Assembly (NCBI RefSeq): GCF_016518545.1
Contig: NZ_JACVTO010000013.1
Span: 1-64,000, forward strand
Direction of reading: 5' to 3'
Length of the DNA: 64,000 bases
Source: Pseudomonas sp. S30
Lineage (GTDB): Bacteria; Pseudomonadota; Gammaproteobacteria; Pseudomonadales; Pseudomonadaceae
Under the pieces are notes generated by a model. That model did not search any database, was not told where the DNA came from, and saw nothing but the letters and a program-made list of their open reading frames with translations. Numbering within the stretch: position 1 is the first letter of the stretch; each line of letters begins with the position of its first letter. A program made the translations under genes and the position numbers. Below are positions 56,226 to 64,000 of the stretch, one piece after another.

Positions 56226-58175
56226 TTAGATTACTAGAATCTCCATTTCGTTCTGAGTTGAAACCCATACGGAATGTGTGTTTCCATAATCGTCCGCATA
56301 GTCATATCTTGCGGCGACATTTCGGTTAGTCTCGCCGGAGGTCCAGTTGCGTGCCACCTTTATGCGAGCTTGGCAGAGATGGCTGGCGGGAAGACTCATA
56401 TGATATACAACACCATTCTGTTCGATCCGCTCATAGGTGCGACCATCCATCGCAAATGTGTAGAACCAGTTGCTTTTTTGTTTCCCAATATAATCCCAAG
56501 CCACCGTCCCCCCCCAGCTGTAGTAAGCTATTTTACGACCGAATTCAGCTTTTATCTGTAGGTCATATCGATCAACATCCAGGATGTAGGTACCGCCGCT
56601 GCCATCATCCACATCGTGCCTTGAGTAATCATAGGAAGTCTGGTTGCTATAGTCGTAGTCTTTTGAAACCGACTCGATGATGGCCGAGCAGTTAGATCTT
56701 CCCGATTGAGTCGTTCCTTCCCCAGCTTCCAGATTTCGATCATGGGTGTGATAGGTCTTACCGCCAATTTGCAGTTTTGCTGCGATTCTTAGATTGGCTG
56801 TGGTTTTAGCTTTTATATAAAAATCGATCGCTCGGCCTTGTTGCTTCTCATGAGCAGAATCGAGCGCAGAAGGTTGCTGTTGATGATAAATGAAGCGTTT
56901 ATCGAATTCAGTTTGAACGAGGCTGACCGTGTAGTCGTCACTCAGAGATTCACCGGTATAGTAGTCGACTAGGCGAATAGACCATAGCCACCAATTTGAA
57001 ATAGGTATAACCTCGCCTGCATCGTCTACCCCCTCGATCAGTACGCGGACATACGTTTGCTGGATTCCATTGTTGTAGAGCCGACATCTGGTTTCATCAC
57101 GCGATAGACCCCGGCCGAGAACCTTGAAGTAGGTAATGTGGGCGGGCTTGAACTCGGGAAACTCGGGAAACACGGGAAACAAATCAGATGTCACGCTCAC
57201 TTGCAAATCGGTACGATTTTTTTCCGAGGTGAAATCAACTTCCAAACGGTGCAATGCCCCATGCCGGTCATAGGCTTCGATCATCAGGGGTTGATGCGGC
57301 GCATTCGACTTCAGCCCACGCGACACCTCAGGATCACCTTGAGCGATTAGGACGATTTGCCCAGCCGTCGAACTCAGGGGGCGTGTCACCACTCGAGCGC
57401 TCAGTTCAGTATCGGCCTGGAGGTGAGCACTTTGGACCACCTCAGCCGAGTCGGGCAGGACCACGCTGGCGATGGTCGCATAGTCCACCGTGGAATCTTG
57501 CTCATCCCAACGCATCATCTGGGTGAGACCTGCGGAAGGCATGCTCGCCCAGGAAAACGCCGTGTGTTTGGGACGAAGCGAATACTCCACCAGAAACCGA
57601 TCATTCTGGATCGGGCACGACTCGAATAAACGGTCCCCGCAGCGTACGCTGCGTTGCCAGCGATAGTCCTCGGGGAAACTATAGGTAGGCGACTGCTCTG
57701 TATAGAGCTTGGGGTACAAGGGTTGGTCACACCAGTGAGCCTGTCCTGGCGCCTGAGTGATGCTCGCGCGGACCTTGATCGACTCTCCAACCGCTGCGGT
57801 GCTGTGCACATACAACCGGATGAAGCGGCTATTATCGGACCTGAAGGTGGTGTACACGGGCACCGCCATGTCCAGGAGCGATGGGTAGTAGTCATAACGC
57901 TCGTCATGGGCAGCCTGGTAGAACCATGACTCACCGCCGTCACTTGCGCCGCGGGGGAGATCGACCCAGTCATCTTCCGCCGCTTCACAGGCCAGGCTGA
58001 TAGAGTCGAACTGCTCGTCGCTGATGGTTTGTCCCTCGCTGGGGACCACCAGAACTGTGAGTTCGATCTGCTGGCGGCCGTTGTTGTACAGGCGGTCGCT
58101 GCGTGAGGTCAGGAAGATCTGGAAACTGCTGAGCCAGCGTGGCGACTCAGAGGTAGGCTTTGGCGTATTTGGCAT
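56226..58175 (-). CDS. two-module LYNNGRQQ-family protein, copy 2
   Basis: This 649-residue protein of unknown function has two related modules. The first (about 20-330) begins RLYNNGRQQ and ends KNRTDLQVSV; the second (about 350-649) begins RLYNNGIQQ. It is almost identical to copy 1 over the first ~320 residues and clearly alike to about residue 505. The last ~140 residues diverge, sharing mainly the ending HS(I/V)W. No signal peptide, membrane helix or catalytic motif is visible. Two short FPE repeats join the modules. GGAG precedes the ATG. Confidence 0.72.
   Translation of the reverse strand: MPNTPKPTSESPRWLSSFQIFLTSRSDRLYNNGRQQIELTVLVVPSEGQTISDEQFDSISLACEAAEDDWVDLPRGASDGGESWFYQAAHDERYDYYPSLLDMAVPVYTTFRSDNSRFIRLYVHSTAAVGESIKVRASITQAPGQAHWCDQPLYPKLYTEQSPTYSFPEDYRWQRSVRCGDRLFESCPIQNDRFLVEYSLRPKHTAFSWASMPSAGLTQMMRWDEQDSTVDYATIASVVLPDSAEVVQSAHLQADTELSARVVTRPLSSTAGQIVLIAQGDPEVSRGLKSNAPHQPLMIEAYDRHGALHRLEVDFTSEKNRTDLQVSVTSDLFPVFPEFPEFKPAHITYFKVLGRGLSRDETRCRLYNNGIQQTYVRVLIEGVDDAGEVIPISNWWLWSIRLVDYYTGESLSDDYTVSLVQTEFDKRFIYHQQQPSALDSAHEKQQGRAIDFYIKAKTTANLRIAAKLQIGGKTYHTHDRNLEAGEGTTQSGRSNCSAIIESVSKDYDYSNQTSYDYSRHDVDDGSGGTYILDVDRYDLQIKAEFGRKIAYYSWGGTVAWDYIGKQKSNWFYTFAMDGRTYERIEQNGVVYHMSLPASHLCQARIKVARNWTSGETNRNVAARYDYADDYGNTHSVWVSTQNEMEILVI
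57148..57181. repeat. 9-bp in-frame tandem repeat in the linker of copy 2
   Basis: About three units of ACTCGGGAA encode the FPE/FPV repeats between the two modules. Copy 1 has a different linker at the same place, so the repeat expanded or was lost after duplication. Confidence 0.65.
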
Positions 58176-58229
58176 GATCGCGACTCCACGATTGAGTTCA
58201 CATTCACCTTAGGACGGTCTTCATAAGCT

Positions 58230-58253
58230 GGAAACTGGTAAAACTGTCAGGTG
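58230..58253 (-). promoter_or_regulatory. conserved upstream block, copy 2
   Basis: A 24-bp block identical to 60437-60460 lies 55 nt before the start codon, while the bases around it have diverged. On the minus strand it contains CTGACA and the direct repeat CAGTTT-n-ACCAGTTT, so it may be the promoter or a regulator site. Confidence 0.5.
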
Positions 58254-58295
58254 ACCCGATTCACGTCAGGACCTAGATCGAGCATTTCATGGGTA

Positions 58296-58399
58296 GAAAA
58301 AGAACGCCCGGCGATGCCCGGGGCGGTTCAGGGCGTTGTCTGGGCTGCGAAGCAACAGACTGACTTCACTTCCGCCGCCAGAATTTTGGTAATCTTCCT
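58296..58399 (-). pseudogene. fossil of the fumarase 3' end and terminator
   Basis: Read on the minus strand, 58364-58399 encodes RKITKILAAEVK, matching the fumarase C-terminus GKIAESLAVEVK. The flanking sequence toward the module gene (GAACGCCCGG...) is a damaged version of the fumarase terminator. It is a leftover of the tandem duplication and not a working gene. Confidence 0.8.
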
Positions 58400-58456
58400 G
58401 GACGTGTCTCAAACCTCGCAGACAATCATTGCACCCGGAATTAAATGGCGAGACTG

Positions 58457-60382
58457 TTATATTAGCAACTCCCAAAGATACCATGTGGACGCAATCCATA
58501 TGCTGTGCTCATTACCATTTTCGTCTCTCGGAAATATTTTTACCGAAACGGGTTTTTCTTTGCTTCCTTCAGGCCAACGCCGGTCAATATACATTTGCGT
58601 TTGACAAGCCGCATCATTGGGTAGATTCACAAACTGAGAGACGCCATGGGTTTCTGCATTACGCGTTCTCCGTTCGTCCAGTCCAAAGAAATGTATCCAG
58701 ATTGTATAATATACGGCATTACCATTGCTCCACCAAATGTAGGTCCAGTCAGGCGCGTAGACTAGTTGGTGATGAGTTTCGGATTTCAAGCGTAATTCGT
58801 AGCGGTAAGTTATATCTACGGGCCAACTGGACGAATGGTCTGCCTTGTCGTAAGTATAGTGATCGTTACTGTCGTACCAGTAATTTTGGACTTTAGGATC
58901 TATAGTGGCTGAGCAATTGGATCTTCCCGATTGAGTCGCACCTTCTCCAGCTTCCAGGTTTCGATCATAGGTATGGTATGTTTTTTCACCAATTGTCAGT
59001 TTGGCTGCAACCCGCACGTTTTTGGTGGTTTTGGCTTTTATATAAAAATCTATCGCCTGGCTTTGTTTTTTTTTGGAGGGAGGATCAAGCGCTGAAGGTT
59101 GATCTTGGTAGTAGATGAAACGCTTGTCGACTTCAGATTGTGTGAGGCTTATAGTGAAGTCACTGCCGATAGATTCGCCGGTGTAATATTCTACCAGTCG
59201 GATCGACTGCAGCACCTGAGGAGGTACAGGCACGACCTCGCCCAGGTTGTTAACACCCTCGATCAATACGCGTACATACGTTTGCTGCATCCCATTGCTA
59301 TACAGGAGGCACCGGGTGTCATCACGCGATAGACCCCGGCCCAGGACCTTGAAGTAGGAGATGTTGGTGATCGTGTCGATAGGGTAAGACGCGGGTGCGA
59401 CATTCACTTGCAGATCGGTACGATTCTTTTCCGATGCGAAATCAACTTCCAAACGGTGCAACGCCCCCTGCCGGTCATAGGCCTTGATCATCAATGGTTG
59501 ATGCGGCGCATCCGACTTCAGCCCACGCGACACCTCTGGATCACCTTGAGCGATCAGGACGATTTGCCCAGCCGTCGAACTCAGAGGGCGCGTCACCATT
59601 CGAGCGGTCAGTTCAGTATCGGCCTGGAGGTGAGCACTTTGGACCACGTCAGCCGAGTCGGGCAGGACTGCGCTGACGATCGTCGCATGATCCACTGTCG
59701 GTTCCTGCTCATCCCAACGCATGATCTGGTTGAGGCCTGCAGAGGACATGCTCGCCCAGGAAAACGCCGTGTGTTTGGGCCGAAGCGAATATTCGACCAG
59801 GAATCGATCACTCTGGATCGGGCACGACTCGAACAGGCGGTCCTCGCAGCGTACTCTGCGCTGCCAGCGATAGTCTTCAGGGAAACTGTACAGGGGCGAG
59901 CGCTCTGTATAGAGCTTGGGGTGCAAGGGTTCGGCACACCAGTGCACTTGTCCTGGCGCCTGAGAGATGCTCGCGCGGACCTTGATCGACTCCCCAACCG
60001 CTGCGGTGCTGTGCACATACAACCGGATGAAGCGGCTGTCATCGGACCTGGAAGTGGTGTACACGGGCACCGCCATGTCCAGGAGCGATGGGTAGTAGTC
60101 ATAACGCTCGTCATGGTCAGCCTGGTAGAACCATGATTCATCGCCGTCACCTGCGTCGCGGGGGAGATCGATCCAGTCACCTTCCGCCGCTTCATAGGCC
60201 AGGCTGATGGAGTCGAACTGCTCGTCGCTGATGGTTTGTCCCTCGCCGGGGACCACCAGAACCGTGAGCTCGATCTGCTGGCGGCCGTTGTTGTAGAGGC
60301 GGTCGCTGCGTGAGGTCAGGAAGATCTGAAAGCTGCTGAGCCAGCATGGCGACTCAGAGGTAGGCTCTGGCTTGTTGGACAC
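58457..60382 (-). CDS. two-module LYNNGRQQ-family protein, copy 1
   Basis: This 641-residue paralogue of the neighbouring protein has modules beginning RLYNNGRQQ (about residue 28) and LLYSNGMQQ (about 355). The function is not recognised and no signal peptide or membrane segment is seen. The final ~140 residues are unlike copy 2 and rich in Trp and Tyr. The start codon is GTG (protein MSNKPEPT), aligned with the ATG of copy 2, with GGAG about 8 nt upstream. It is the first gene of the island after fumarase. Confidence 0.72.
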   Translation of the reverse strand: MSNKPEPTSESPCWLSSFQIFLTSRSDRLYNNGRQQIELTVLVVPGEGQTISDEQFDSISLAYEAAEGDWIDLPRDAGDGDESWFYQADHDERYDYYPSLLDMAVPVYTTSRSDDSRFIRLYVHSTAAVGESIKVRASISQAPGQVHWCAEPLHPKLYTERSPLYSFPEDYRWQRRVRCEDRLFESCPIQSDRFLVEYSLRPKHTAFSWASMSSAGLNQIMRWDEQEPTVDHATIVSAVLPDSADVVQSAHLQADTELTARMVTRPLSSTAGQIVLIAQGDPEVSRGLKSDAPHQPLMIKAYDRQGALHRLEVDFASEKNRTDLQVNVAPASYPIDTITNISYFKVLGRGLSRDDTRCLLYSNGMQQTYVRVLIEGVNNLGEVVPVPPQVLQSIRLVEYYTGESIGSDFTISLTQSEVDKRFIYYQDQPSALDPPSKKKQSQAIDFYIKAKTTKNVRVAAKLTIGEKTYHTYDRNLEAGEGATQSGRSNCSATIDPKVQNYWYDSNDHYTYDKADHSSSWPVDITYRYELRLKSETHHQLVYAPDWTYIWWSNGNAVYYTIWIHFFGLDERRTRNAETHGVSQFVNLPNDAACQTQMYIDRRWPEGSKEKPVSVKIFPRDENGNEHSIWIASTWYLWELLI

Positions 60383-60436
60383 GATCGTGACTCCAGGGTT
60401 GAGTTCACGTTCACGTTAGGAGGGCTGTTACGAGTT

Positions 60437-60460
60437 GGAAACTGGTAAAACTGTCAGGTG
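60437..60460 (-). promoter_or_regulatory. conserved upstream block, copy 1
   Basis: This is the identical partner of the block at 58230-58253, at the same 55-nt distance from the start codon. Confidence 0.5.
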
Positions 60461-60506
60461 GACCGTTACAGGATGTGGCTCTGCGCTGAGCATTTCTGAC
60501 AGGCAG

Positions 60507-60538
60507 AAAAAGTAACGCCCGGCGATGGCCGGGCGTTA
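60507..60538 (-). terminator. rho-independent terminator of fumarase
   Basis: Perfect 11-bp arms TAACGCCCGGC and GCCGGGCGTTA enclose a 4-nt loop. A run of five T follows on the minus strand. It lies 22 nt after the fumarase stop. Confidence 0.92.
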
Positions 60539-60560
60539 TCTTGGCATCCCAGCAGTGAAC

Positions 60561-62084
60561 CTACTTCACTTCCACCGCCAGACTCTCAGCAATCTTCCCC
60601 TGCCACAACGCCGGCCCGGTGATGTGCACCGACTCGCCATTGCTGTCCACGGCCACGGTGACCGGCATGTCCTTGACCTCGAACTCGTAGATCGCTTCCA
60701 TGCCCAGTTCGGCGAACGCCAATACCTGGGACTTGCGGATAGCCTGGGCGACCAGGTAGGCAGCCCCGCCGACGGCCATCAGGTACACGGCCTTGTTGTC
60801 CTTGATCGCCTCGATGGCGGTGGGGCCGCGCTCGGACTTGCCGATCATGCCCAGCAGGCCGGTCTGCTCGAGGATCTGCCGGGTGAACTTGTCCATGCGC
60901 GTGGCAGTGGTCGGGCCGGCGGGGCCCACCACTTCGTCGCCCACCGGGTCGACCGGACCGACGTAGTAGATGAAGCGGCCCTTGAGGTCCACCGGCAGTT
61001 GCTCGCCACGGTTGAGCATTTCCACCATGCGCTTGTGCGCGGCATCGCGGCCGGTGAGCATCTTGCCGTTGAGCAGGATGGTTTCGCCCGGCTTCCAGCT
61101 GGCGACTTCCTCGGGGGTGATGGTGTCGAGGTTGACGCGGCGCGCGCTCGGGCCGGCTTCCCAGACGATTTCCGGGTAGGCGTCCAGCGACGGCGCTTCG
61201 AGCTCGGCAGGGCCGGAGCCGTCGAGCACGAAGTGGGCGTGGCGGGTGGCGGCGCAGTTGGGGATCATGCACACCGGCAGGGAAGCGGCGTGGGTTGGGT
61301 AGTCCATGATCTTGACGTCGAGCACGGTGGTCAGGCCGCCCAGGCCCTGGGCGCCGATGCCCAGCTGGTTGACCTTCTCGAACAGCTCCAGGCGGATCTC
61401 TTCGATGCGGTTCTGCGGGCCACGGGCCTTGAGTTCATGGATGTCGATGGACTCCATCAGCACTTCCTTGGCCATGACCGCGGCCTTCTCGGCGGTGCCG
61501 CCGATGCCGATGCCCAGCATGCCTGGCGGACACCAGCCGGCGCCCATGGTCGGCACGGTCTTGAGCACCCAGTCGACGATGGAGTCGGACGGGTTGAGCA
61601 TGGCCATCTTCGACTTGTTCTCCGAGCCGCCGCCCTTGGCCGCGACGTCCACTTCCACCTTGTCGCCGGGGACGATGGAGTAGTGGATCACCGCCGGAGT
61701 GTTGTCCTTGGTGTTCTTGCGGGCACCGGCCGGGTCGGCCAGGATCGAGGCGCGCAGGACGTTTTCCGGCAGGTTGTAGGCGCGGCGCACGCCCTCGTTG
61801 ATCATGTCGTCCAGGCTCAGGGTGGCGCCGTCCCAGCGCACGTCCATGCCCACGCGCACGAATACGGTGACGATGCCGGTGTCCTGGCAGATCGGCCGGT
61901 GGCCGGTGGCGCACATGCGCGAGTTGATCAGGATCTGGGCGATGGAGTCGCGCGCGGCGGGGGACTCTTCGCGCAGATAGGCCTCGTGCATGGCCTGGAT
62001 GAAATCGACGGGGTGGTAGTACGAAATGAATTGCAGGGCATCGGCGACGCTCTGGATCAGGTCGTCTTGCTTGATCACGGTCAT
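60561..62084 (-). CDS. class I fumarate hydratase (4Fe-4S)
   Basis: This oxygen-sensitive TCA-cycle enzyme interconverts fumarate and malate. The 507-residue protein is a complete class I fumarase. Cys residues for the cluster are present in GHRPICQDTG, AGWCPPGMLG and PNCAATRH. The beta domain has GPVDPVGDEVVGPAGPTT. ATG 62084 has GAGGAG about 9 nt upstream and matches family length. It borders the RHS island; part of its 3' end was copied into the island. Confidence 0.95.
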   Translation of the reverse strand: MTVIKQDDLIQSVADALQFISYYHPVDFIQAMHEAYLREESPAARDSIAQILINSRMCATGHRPICQDTGIVTVFVRVGMDVRWDGATLSLDDMINEGVRRAYNLPENVLRASILADPAGARKNTKDNTPAVIHYSIVPGDKVEVDVAAKGGGSENKSKMAMLNPSDSIVDWVLKTVPTMGAGWCPPGMLGIGIGGTAEKAAVMAKEVLMESIDIHELKARGPQNRIEEIRLELFEKVNQLGIGAQGLGGLTTVLDVKIMDYPTHAASLPVCMIPNCAATRHAHFVLDGSGPAELEAPSLDAYPEIVWEAGPSARRVNLDTITPEEVASWKPGETILLNGKMLTGRDAAHKRMVEMLNRGEQLPVDLKGRFIYYVGPVDPVGDEVVGPAGPTTATRMDKFTRQILEQTGLLGMIGKSERGPTAIEAIKDNKAVYLMAVGGAAYLVAQAIRKSQVLAFAELGMEAIYEFEVKDMPVTVAVDSNGESVHITGPALWQGKIAESLAVEVK

Positions 62085-62337
62085 GCAGCACGCTCCTCTT
62101 AAAGACGGGAACATTCGTAAGGGCGTTCCGACGGTGCCGACCAGCGTGCCGGAGCGCTTGTGCAAGGCGCGTCGGCAGGTCGGGCCGGCGCGAAAAAGGC
62201 GCGGCAGTATAGCGCGCATCCCGGCGCGGCACACCTGGGCACCGTGGGGACCAAGGTCGGTACCGGGGTGGCAATGTTTTTGCTGCGTTCACCCACTTGG
62301 CCTACAGTGCCCCGGTGATCGATGGAGAATCAATGAC

Positions 62338-63258
62338 ATGCCCGAACTCTGCGTGGGCACGCGACGCTGGGCAGTGCCGACCGGCAGCAACCTGCTCGAT
62401 GCCTTGAACGAAGCCGGGTTCGGTGTGCCCTACAGCTGCCGCGCCGGCAGTTGTCATGCCTGTCTGGTGCAGTGTCTGGACGGGCAACCGGTGGACGCCC
62501 TGCCTGAAGCGTTGGCGCTGGACACGCATGCCCAGGGCTGGCGCCTGGCGTGCCAGTGCCGGGTGGTGGAGGATCTGAGCCTGACGGTGTTCGACCCGAA
62601 GCGCGACGGGGTGCCGGCGCAAGTGTGCGCGGTGGACTGGTTCGCCGACGTCTTGCGCTTGCGGGTCAAGCCCGACCGCGCTGTGCGCTACCAGGCGGGG
62701 CAGCACGTGGTGTTGTGGCTAGGGGGTGTCGCCCGGCCTTATTCCCTGGCCAGTCTGCCGGGCGAGGAGGCGTATCTCGAGTTCCACATCGACTGCCAGC
62801 GGCCTGGCGCCTTCTGCGATCTTGCGCGTGGCTTGCGGGTGGGAGAGAGCATGGGTCTGGGCGAGGTGCGCGGCGGGGCCTTGCACTACGATCCGGAGTG
62901 GCAGGACAGGCCGCTGTGGCTACTGGCAGCGGGCACCGGCCTGGCACCGTTGTGGGGCATCGTGCGCGAGGCACTGCTTCAGGGGCATCGAGGGGACATG
63001 AGGGTCCTGCATGTGGCGCACGAACCCGCCGGGCATTATCTGGCCGAGCCTTTGCGAGCATTGCCGGGCGTAACGGTCGAATTGGTGCTCACCGAGCAGT
63101 TGGATGAGGCACTGGCGGCGTTGCGGCCGTCGTCACGCCAGACGGTGGCGCTGCTGTGCGGGGGCGCGCGGAGCGTGGAGACATTCGCCCGCCGACTGTT
63201 CATCGTCGGGGTACCACGGGGGCAGGTGTTCGCGGACGTGTTCGTCGAGCATGTCTGA
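62338..63258 (+). CDS. ferredoxin-NAD(P) reductase-type flavoprotein with 2Fe-2S domain
   Basis: This 306-residue protein has an N-terminal plant-type 2Fe-2S domain (CRAGSCHAC with a later Cys in LACQC), then an FAD-binding domain (RPYSLAS) and an NAD-binding domain (LLAAGTGLAPLWGIV, LLCGGARSVETFARRL). It should pass electrons from NAD(P)H to an unidentified oxygenase or acceptor. ATG 62338 has GGAG about 10 nt upstream. It diverges from fumarase. Confidence 0.87.
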   Translation: MPELCVGTRRWAVPTGSNLLDALNEAGFGVPYSCRAGSCHACLVQCLDGQPVDALPEALALDTHAQGWRLACQCRVVEDLSLTVFDPKRDGVPAQVCAVDWFADVLRLRVKPDRAVRYQAGQHVVLWLGGVARPYSLASLPGEEAYLEFHIDCQRPGAFCDLARGLRVGESMGLGEVRGGALHYDPEWQDRPLWLLAAGTGLAPLWGIVREALLQGHRGDMRVLHVAHEPAGHYLAEPLRALPGVTVELVLTEQLDEALAALRPSSRQTVALLCGGARSVETFARRLFIVGVPRGQVFADVFVEHV

Positions 63259-63265
63259 GGGGCTG

Positions 63266-63372
63266 CAGCGACCTCTTCAGGGTAGCAGCCCGCTCCTCCA
63301 GTTCATCGCAGACCTGCAAGCCTGCGTTGTCGTGCAAGAGCGGGCGCGCCCCGCGAAGGGGCTATCTGGCCA
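63266..63372. repeat. inverted pair of REP-like elements
   Basis: GCGACCTCTTCAGGG...GCCCGCTCCTCCAG (63268-63301, plus strand) and, on the minus strand, GCCCCTTCGCGGGG...GCCCGCTCTTGCAC (about 63333-63364) resemble Pseudomonas REP sequences in opposite orientation. They fill the gap between two convergent genes. Confidence 0.6.
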
Positions 63373-64000
63373 TCAGCCGACCAGCGGATCACCCACGTGG
63401 AGGATCTTCATGCCGTTGGTGCCACCGATGGTGTGGTAGCTGTCACCCTTGGTCAGGATGACCCAGTCGCCCTGTTCCACCAGGCCGCGCTTGAGCAGCT
63501 CGTCGACGGCCGCCTGGCTGACCTTGTCGGCCGGCAGCGAGGCCGGGTCGAACGCGATCGGGTAGACGCCACGGAACATCGACACCCGTGCTTGAGTGTC
63601 GCGGTGCGGCGACATGGCGAACACCGGCACGTGCGAGCGCAGGCGCGACATGATCAGCGGGGTGTAGCCGCTCTCGGTCAGGGCGATGATGGCCTTGACG
63701 CCCGGGAAGTGGTTGGCGGTGTACATCGCCGCGAGCGCGATGCTCTCGTCGCAACGCTCGAAGGTGGTGTGCAGGCGGTGGCTGGAGCGCTGGTTGGTCG
63801 GGTGCTTCTCGGCGCCCAGGCAGATACGCGCCATGGCCTGTACCGCTTCGATCGGGTAGGCCCCGGCGGCGCTCTCGGCCGACAGCATCACCGCATCGGT
63901 GTTGTCCAGCACGGCGTTGGCCACGTCGGACACTTCGGCGCGGGTCGGCATCGGGTTCTGGATCATCGACTCCATCATCTGGGTCGCGACGATCACCGCC
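63373..64000 (-). CDS. pyk: pyruvate kinase, C-terminal part (cut by window end)
   Basis: About 208 C-terminal residues of pyruvate kinase are present, with [44 protein letters not shown] and the allosteric C domain ([19 protein letters not shown]). The reading frame stays open to the window end, so the N-terminal half and true start lie outside. The enzyme makes pyruvate and ATP from phosphoenolpyruvate. Family pattern and neighbours fit PykA. Confidence 0.95.
   Translation of the reverse strand, partial: AVIVATQMMESMIQNPMPTRAEVSDVANAVLDNTDAVMLSAESAAGAYPIEAVQAMARICLGAEKHPTNQRSSHRLHTTFERCDESIALAAMYTANHFPGVKAIIALTESGYTPLIMSRLRSHVPVFAMSPHRDTQARVSMFRGVYPIAFDPASLPADKVSQAAVDELLKRGLVEQGDWVILTKGDSYHTIGGTNGMKILHVGDPLVG

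Larger units (their letters stand above)
57250..58399. repeat. tandem duplication, copy 2 (partner 59460-60599)
   Basis: This stretch is highly similar to 59460-60599. It covers the 5' half of the module gene, its upstream region, and a degraded copy of the fumarase terminator and last codons. Similarity continues at lower level into the rest of the gene. A 24-bp block at 58230-58253 is identical to 60437-60460. Confidence 0.85.
59460..60599. repeat. tandem duplication, copy 1 (partner 57250-58399)
   Basis: This is the partner of the repeat at 57250-58399. It includes the intact fumarase 3' end and terminator, which identifies it as the original side of the duplication. Confidence 0.85.

Noticed and set aside
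58364..58399. A second functional fumarase fragment or small gene
   Set aside because: Only about 12 C-terminal codons match and the terminator is damaged; it is a duplication remnant.
47242..60560. Integration of the RHS island at a tRNA with direct repeats
   Set aside because: No tRNA gene, integrase or matching direct repeats were seen at either edge.
63266..63372. Intrinsic terminator shared by the reductase gene and pyk
   Set aside because: The inverted parts match REP-type sequences better and lack a T-tract, though REP pairs may influence transcript ends.

Overview
The window looks like a chromosomal segment of a Pseudomonas of the P. putida group. Most of it is GC-rich and densely coded. 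It carries Pseudomonas marker genes in recognisable order: colRS with a WarA/InaA-type pair, bifA-sodB-argO/argP, olsBA, a class I fumarase and pyruvate kinase. Species cannot be fixed from the sequence alone. No tRNA, rRNA, CRISPR array or intact insertion sequence was seen.

Region 1 (1-21.5 kb) centres on phosphatase export. A Tat-dependent PhoX phosphatase diverges from a Tat-lipoprotein phosphatase relative that follows a good Pho box. That gene starts a compact type II secretion operon, gspC-D-E-F-G-H-I-J-L-M-N, with most genes overlapping by a few bases. The missing pseudopilin gene gspK lies about 7.6 kb away, divergent from a compact tatABC operon. Between them sit mltF, purL and a small Nif3-like gene. 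The layout suggests a phosphate-starvation module with its own Tat translocase and secretion machine.

Region 2 (21.5-34.6 kb) holds a PAP2 phosphatase, ColR/ColS, a methyltransferase, an LPS-type kinase and a small exported protein. Two sequences fit the ColR-binding consensus as I remember it. Then come DUF1513, imelysin, di-haem oxidase and imelysin genes (probably iron or metal related), the c-di-GMP phosphodiesterase BifA and the iron superoxide dismutase SodB.

Region 3 (34.6-47.3 kb) holds ArgO/ArgP, an epimerase, a coiled-coil membrane protein, an OYE reductase with an ArsR regulator, AcpH, the ornithine-lipid genes olsB-olsA (with a Pho-box-like upstream repeat), a serine hydrolase, YceI, ClsB, a DJ-1/PfpI protein, an NTF2-like protein and a GNAT.

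Region 4 (47.3-60.4 kb) is the accessory island and the most unusual part. It is visibly AT-richer and lies entirely on the minus strand. It encodes three proteins sharing an unrecognised module with an LYNNGRQQ-like signature, followed by three RHS/YD-repeat proteins joined by 4-nt overlaps. The two large module proteins are tandem duplicates; a scrap of the fumarase 3' end and its terminator between them records the event. Their last ~140 residues have diverged, as have the C-termini of the two RHS-core proteins. One RHS C-terminus carries a His-Cys pair fitting a caspase-like (clan CD) peptidase. No immunity gene, VgrG, PAAR or Eag chaperone is visible.

Region 5 (60.4-64 kb) returns to backbone: class I fumarase, a ferredoxin-type reductase, a REP pair and the 3' part of pyruvate kinase, cut by the window end.
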